Of a DNA stretch of 7,251 nt, positions 4,889 to 7,251 are shown one piece after another. The DNA comes from Oscillospiraceae bacterium (GTDB lineage Bacteria > Bacillota > Clostridia > Oscillospirales > Ruminococcaceae), in the NCBI GenBank assembly GCA_030527085.1, contig JAUNBN010000064.1, forward strand, positions 1 to 7,251, given 5' to 3'. Position numbers and translations under genes: made by a program. Position 1 is the stretch's first letter. Each line of letters opens with the position of its first letter. Under the pieces are notes generated by a model, which was not told the DNA's origin, made no database searches, and was given only the letters and a program-made list of their open reading frames with translations.

Positions 4889-6745
4889 TTACCTTATCCT
4901 GCCGCCCTGCGAATATTCGACCGCGAAATCGTAAACTCCGAAGGGCTCGTTTTTGACGGCGTTTGAAAAGCGAAAGCGTATCTTGTCCACCTTCGGCAGC
5001 CTCAGCTTGCGGCCTATGGCGCGCGGCGTGGCGTCGCAGGAAAAGGAGAGCTTTGAAAAGCTCAGCTTTGAGAACTGCAGGTACCTCAGCGCCGCGCTCT
5101 CTTCAAAGAGAGGCGTCCAAACTCCGCGTATCTGTGCGCTCACTCTCAGACTCGTCTCGCTGGCGGGCCGGGTTTTGAGCGCGAGGTATCGAAAGCTCTT
5201 TTTGGTGTAAAACTGCTGCGTTGTGAGCATGGGCGTGTCCCAGTAGGCCTCTATGGCCTCGCCCTCGTCGTTATAGCTGTCCACGTCCTCGGGGTCTGTG
5301 TAGAACTCCATTATCGCGCCGCTGTCCGTCCCGAAGCGCAGCGCCCCGTCCTTCACGTACAGCACCCGGGCGTTTATGCCCGTAAAGAGAAAGGCCTCGT
5401 ACTGATGGGTGGAATATGGCGCGCCGCTCTCGTAGCTCTTTAAAAGGCTGTCGAGTATGTAGAGCTTGCCGCCCAGCGCGAGAACGTAGAAATCCCTGAA
5501 ACTCACAGCGCAGGCCTCGTCCTTGTCCGGCTCGGCCTCCAGCGCCCCGTTTATGAAAAAGGAGCGGTTCTGAGTGTAGCGCTCGGCGTTCGCGTCCGCG
5601 GGCGTTATGGCATAAACGCCGGACTGCGAGAAGAACAGCGGCTCGGTCTTGAGGTAGGCTATGCTGTGTCCCGAGGCTATGGGCGCGCCCTGAAGCGTGT
5701 TCACAACCGGAAAGGCAGCCTTTTCGCTCTCGAGCTTGCCCATTCTCAGCACGACGTTGCGCCCGTCCGCGTCACCCGCCTTGTGCGCTGCCAGCTTGTC
5801 CTCAATTATCGAGTAGCCCAGCACTCGGGTTGACAGCCCCAGTATGCAGTAGTTGCTGACCGGGAAATAGCTCGCGTCGTTCATCTGGGAATACCAGTCG
5901 TAGTTTATGAAGTCGGGGTTGCCCGTAACAAAGAGGCGGTCCGCGCTGCCGTTTACCCCATAGAGCACGGACATATCGCATTTGTTTATCCGCGCGAGAT
6001 ACTCCGGGCGGCTCTTTTTAACGGTGACGCGGACATTGTCCGCCCCATCGGCGGGCGAAACGGCGGGCGCGCTCACGAAGGTAACTCTCCCGAGCGAAGC
6101 GTCGAAGCTGTAGTGCGTTCCTTGAGTCTGTTCCGTCCAGACCTCGTCCGTGAGCATCAGCTCCACCTTTACAAAGCTTGAGTCCAGACCGTCGTAGCTC
6201 AGCTGATAAACGCTCGAGGCGCCGTCGGCCAGAAAGCTCTCCGTCCACATATCGCCCAAAAGGTTCAGCCCCTCGTAGGCCGTGCCCCCTCCCGAGGGCC
6301 GCCGCGAGATATTGAGCTTCGGAACATAGGCTCCCGCGCTCGCGGGCGCAAGGCTCTCGCCGTCGTAGACTACGAGCGCCTTGCCGTCGCTGATATAGAG
6401 CTTTCCCCCAAGCTGCCAGCCGCTCGAGCGGACGTTGGCGAGCGCGCTGCTGAGCAGCGTGTCGCCCGCGTAGAGCTTGTCGCCCGAGTGTACCAGCTCC
6501 ACCGTTCCCCCTCCCGGGGCGTGATACTGATAGACTCCGTTTATACGCGCGGCGTACTGTTTTACTTTGTGGTAGCCCATGCGCTTTCTCACCTTGCCGG
6601 GAACGTCGCGTATCATGTTGGGCGCTTCGGGACTGCGCAGCGGCGAGACGTTGGCGGGCGAATTGTAGAGGTCTATGCCCCGAAACTCGCTTACGGTGAG
6701 CTTGCTCGGCGAAGCGCTGCGGTAGCTGTTGTTTACCTGCTTCAT
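4889..6745 (-). CDS. Phage stabilisation/nozzle-like virion protein (P22 gp10-like, 618 aa)
   Basis: Large late structural protein. Residues 20-60 carry the opening typical of 'stabilisation protein' sequences of Firmicute phages: EFRGIDLYNSPANVSP, then SPEAPNMIRD, then G50-KVRKRMGY. This is the usual 'chosen points, mostly RK-RxGY' entry into a beta-propeller-like domain. The remainder is beta-rich, with repeated short strands such as KLYAGDTLL, KLYISDGKALVVYDG and KLYILDSLL, consistent with propeller blades, and ends in a compact beta module. In P22 the comparable protein closes the portal and forms the tail nozzle; I infer a similar place at the head-tail junction. The start at 6745 was chosen for the ATGA overlap with the previous gene and the AAGGA site. 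Near the C-terminus the peptide FSKLSFSKLSFS is a short tandem repeat. The structural class is fairly secure; the exact role is not. Confidence 0.88.
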   Translation of the reverse strand: MKQVNNSYRSASPSKLTVSEFRGIDLYNSPANVSPLRSPEAPNMIRDVPGKVRKRMGYHKVKQYAARINGVYQYHAPGGGTVELVHSGDKLYAGDTLLSSALANVRSSGWQLGGKLYISDGKALVVYDGESLAPASAGAYVPKLNISRRPSGGGTAYEGLNLLGDMWTESFLADGASSVYQLSYDGLDSSFVKVELMLTDEVWTEQTQGTHYSFDASLGRVTFVSAPAVSPADGADNVRVTVKKSRPEYLARINKCDMSVLYGVNGSADRLFVTGNPDFINYDWYSQMNDASYFPVSNYCILGLSTRVLGYSIIEDKLAAHKAGDADGRNVVLRMGKLESEKAAFPVVNTLQGAPIASGHSIAYLKTEPLFFSQSGVYAITPADANAERYTQNRSFFINGALEAEPDKDEACAVSFRDFYVLALGGKLYILDSLLKSYESGAPYSTHQYEAFLFTGINARVLYVKDGALRFGTDSGAIMEFYTDPEDVDSYNDEGEAIEAYWDTPMLTTQQFYTKKSFRYLALKTRPASETSLRVSAQIRGVWTPLFEESAALRYLQFSKLSFSKLSFSCDATPRAIGRKLRLPKVDKIRFRFSNAVKNEPFGVYDFAVEYSQGGRIR

Positions 6746-7128
6746 GCTTCGCCGTCCTTGTAAACGTCCTCGATGGGCCTCGCGGCGTATTTGCCCGCGT
6801 CGAGCGCCGCGTTCACATACTGGTTCTGGAAATAGGCGACGCGGGACATATCGCCGTCGTCCATAATGAGCTTCGCGACGAGGCCCTGCGGCAGCGCCGA
6901 GCGAAGAAGCTCCTCCTCGCAGGGCAGCTCCTCCTCGAGCGAGCTTATACAAGGCGGCGCTTCGAGCTCGGCGAGGCCCTTTGAAAGCCTGAGGCTGTTG
7001 TTTATCTCAAAGGTCTCTGCCAGCAGCATATTTATCAGCGGCGCTGCGTACTCGACGTATTCCGAAGCGAGACCCCGGTTTGTCAGGAGCAGCGCCAGCG
7101 CCGCGTCCAAGAGCCCGTAGCTTGTCAT
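6742..7128 (-). CDS. Phage structural protein of unknown function, possible head-tail adaptor (128 aa)
   Basis: I do not recognise a named family with certainty. The 128-aa product is predicted to be largely helical. A hydrophobic N-terminal helix (residues 5-20) is too polar around it for a clear membrane anchor. An acidic stretch follows at 63-75 (EEELPCEEEL), then a C-terminal helical segment with the pattern LVAKLIMDDGDMSRVAYFQNQY (83-104). The ATG at 7128 has an AAGGA site at 7138-7142 with 9-nt spacing. The stop overlaps the next start as ATGA. Lying directly before a gp10-like stabilisation protein, and resembling 'LxxxLxxDDxDxxxAxxYxxxY' segments of small podovirus head-completion proteins, it could be a gp4-like adaptor. 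That role is inference from position and a loose pattern; a minor virion or chaperone protein is equally possible. Confidence 0.85.
   Translation of the reverse strand: MTSYGLLDAALALLLTNRGLASEYVEYAAPLINMLLAETFEINNSLRLSKGLAELEAPPCISSLEEELPCEEELLRSALPQGLVAKLIMDDGDMSRVAYFQNQYVNAALDAGKYAARPIEDVYKDGEA
6755..6759 (-). promoter_or_regulatory. Ribosome binding site that fixes the start of the stabilisation-protein gene
   Basis: AAGGA on the minus strand lies 9 nt before the ATG at 6745. It supports that start over an upstream ATG at 6952 in the same frame, which would add 69 Arg/Gly-rich residues overlapping the preceding gene. Confidence 0.7.
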
Positions 7129-7251
7129 TTCTCCACTTCCTTTCTTTATTCTTGTCAGTATTTTTTTATTTGTTTGGGGATGCTGTTTTGCATTTGCTTT
7201 TCGTGCCGAAAAGTAACAAAAGGCTTTTGCGGGGTTTGCGCGGACCCTCTT
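7129..7251. repeat. Non-coding right edge with inverted repeats
   Basis: Arms TTGCTTTTCG (7194-7203) and CGAAAAGTAA (7207-7216) pair with one mismatch around a TGC loop, and CAAAAG-G-CTTTTG follows directly at 7217-7229. No T-run marks a terminator and I find no convincing promoter for the operon here. The AT-rich 7141-7180 part leads into AAGGA (7138-7142), the ribosome site of the first gene. The sequence style again suggests an intergenic repeat of the host or phage. Confidence 0.45.

Noticed and set aside
4889..6952. 687-codon version of the stabilisation protein
   Set aside because: The extra 69 Arg/Gly-rich residues overlap the preceding gene; the ATG at 6745 has an AAGGA site and an ATGA junction.

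Overview
The window looks like the late structural and lysis end of a (pro)phage carried by a Gram-positive, moderately GC-rich Clostridia-type host, probably a gut Oscillospiraceae-like Firmicute. The support is strong AAGGAGG-type ribosome binding sites, an LLH-type holin, a metallo-endopeptidase lysin without a signal peptide, XkdX-like mini-proteins and a tail-fibre architecture typical of clostridial phages. All genes lie on the minus strand and read from right to left. No integrase, terminase, portal or capsid gene is inside the window, so the phage assignment rests on the tail and lysis genes.

Layout in transcription order: about 120 non-coding bases at the right edge (7129-7251) with inverted repeats; a 128-aa protein of unknown function (7128-6742); a 618-aa stabilisation/nozzle-like structural protein (6745-4889), joined to it by an ATGA overlap; a 511-aa modular tail fibre (4868-3333) with a canonical EF-hand-like loop and a distinctly AT-richer 3' end; a 93-aa conserved-type phage protein starting at TTG (3336-3055); a 120-base non-coding spacer that may be an interspersed repeat; a 42-aa XkdX-like mini-gene (2934-2806); a second XkdX-like gene (2809-2573) with a large imperfect palindrome in its 5' half; a membrane-anchored coiled-coil protein (2573-2184); the holin (2180-1845); an M23 endopeptidase (1843-947); and a coiled-coil protein with a basic, serine-rich tail (944-381). 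A strong intrinsic terminator at 274-308 closes the operon.

The genes are packed with 1-4 base overlaps or gaps of 1-20 bases, apart from the spacer at 2935-3054, so they are probably co-transcribed and partly translationally coupled. The first two proteins would finish the head-tail junction, the fibre would bind the host, and the holin plus M23 lysin would release the particles. A 128-aa protein followed by a P22 gp10-like protein and then a fibre, with no tape measure or tube gene between, fits a short-tailed (podovirus-like) particle; this is inference.

The left 273 bases hold no convincing gene. They may contain the end of an IS256-like element at about 31-53, which I can only suggest. 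I found no CRISPR, tRNA, diversity-generating retroelement or defence gene. The most useful observations are the 42-aa gene hidden in a wrong-frame 161-codon reading frame, its apparent paralogy with the next gene, the palindrome inside that second gene, and the mosaic fibre.
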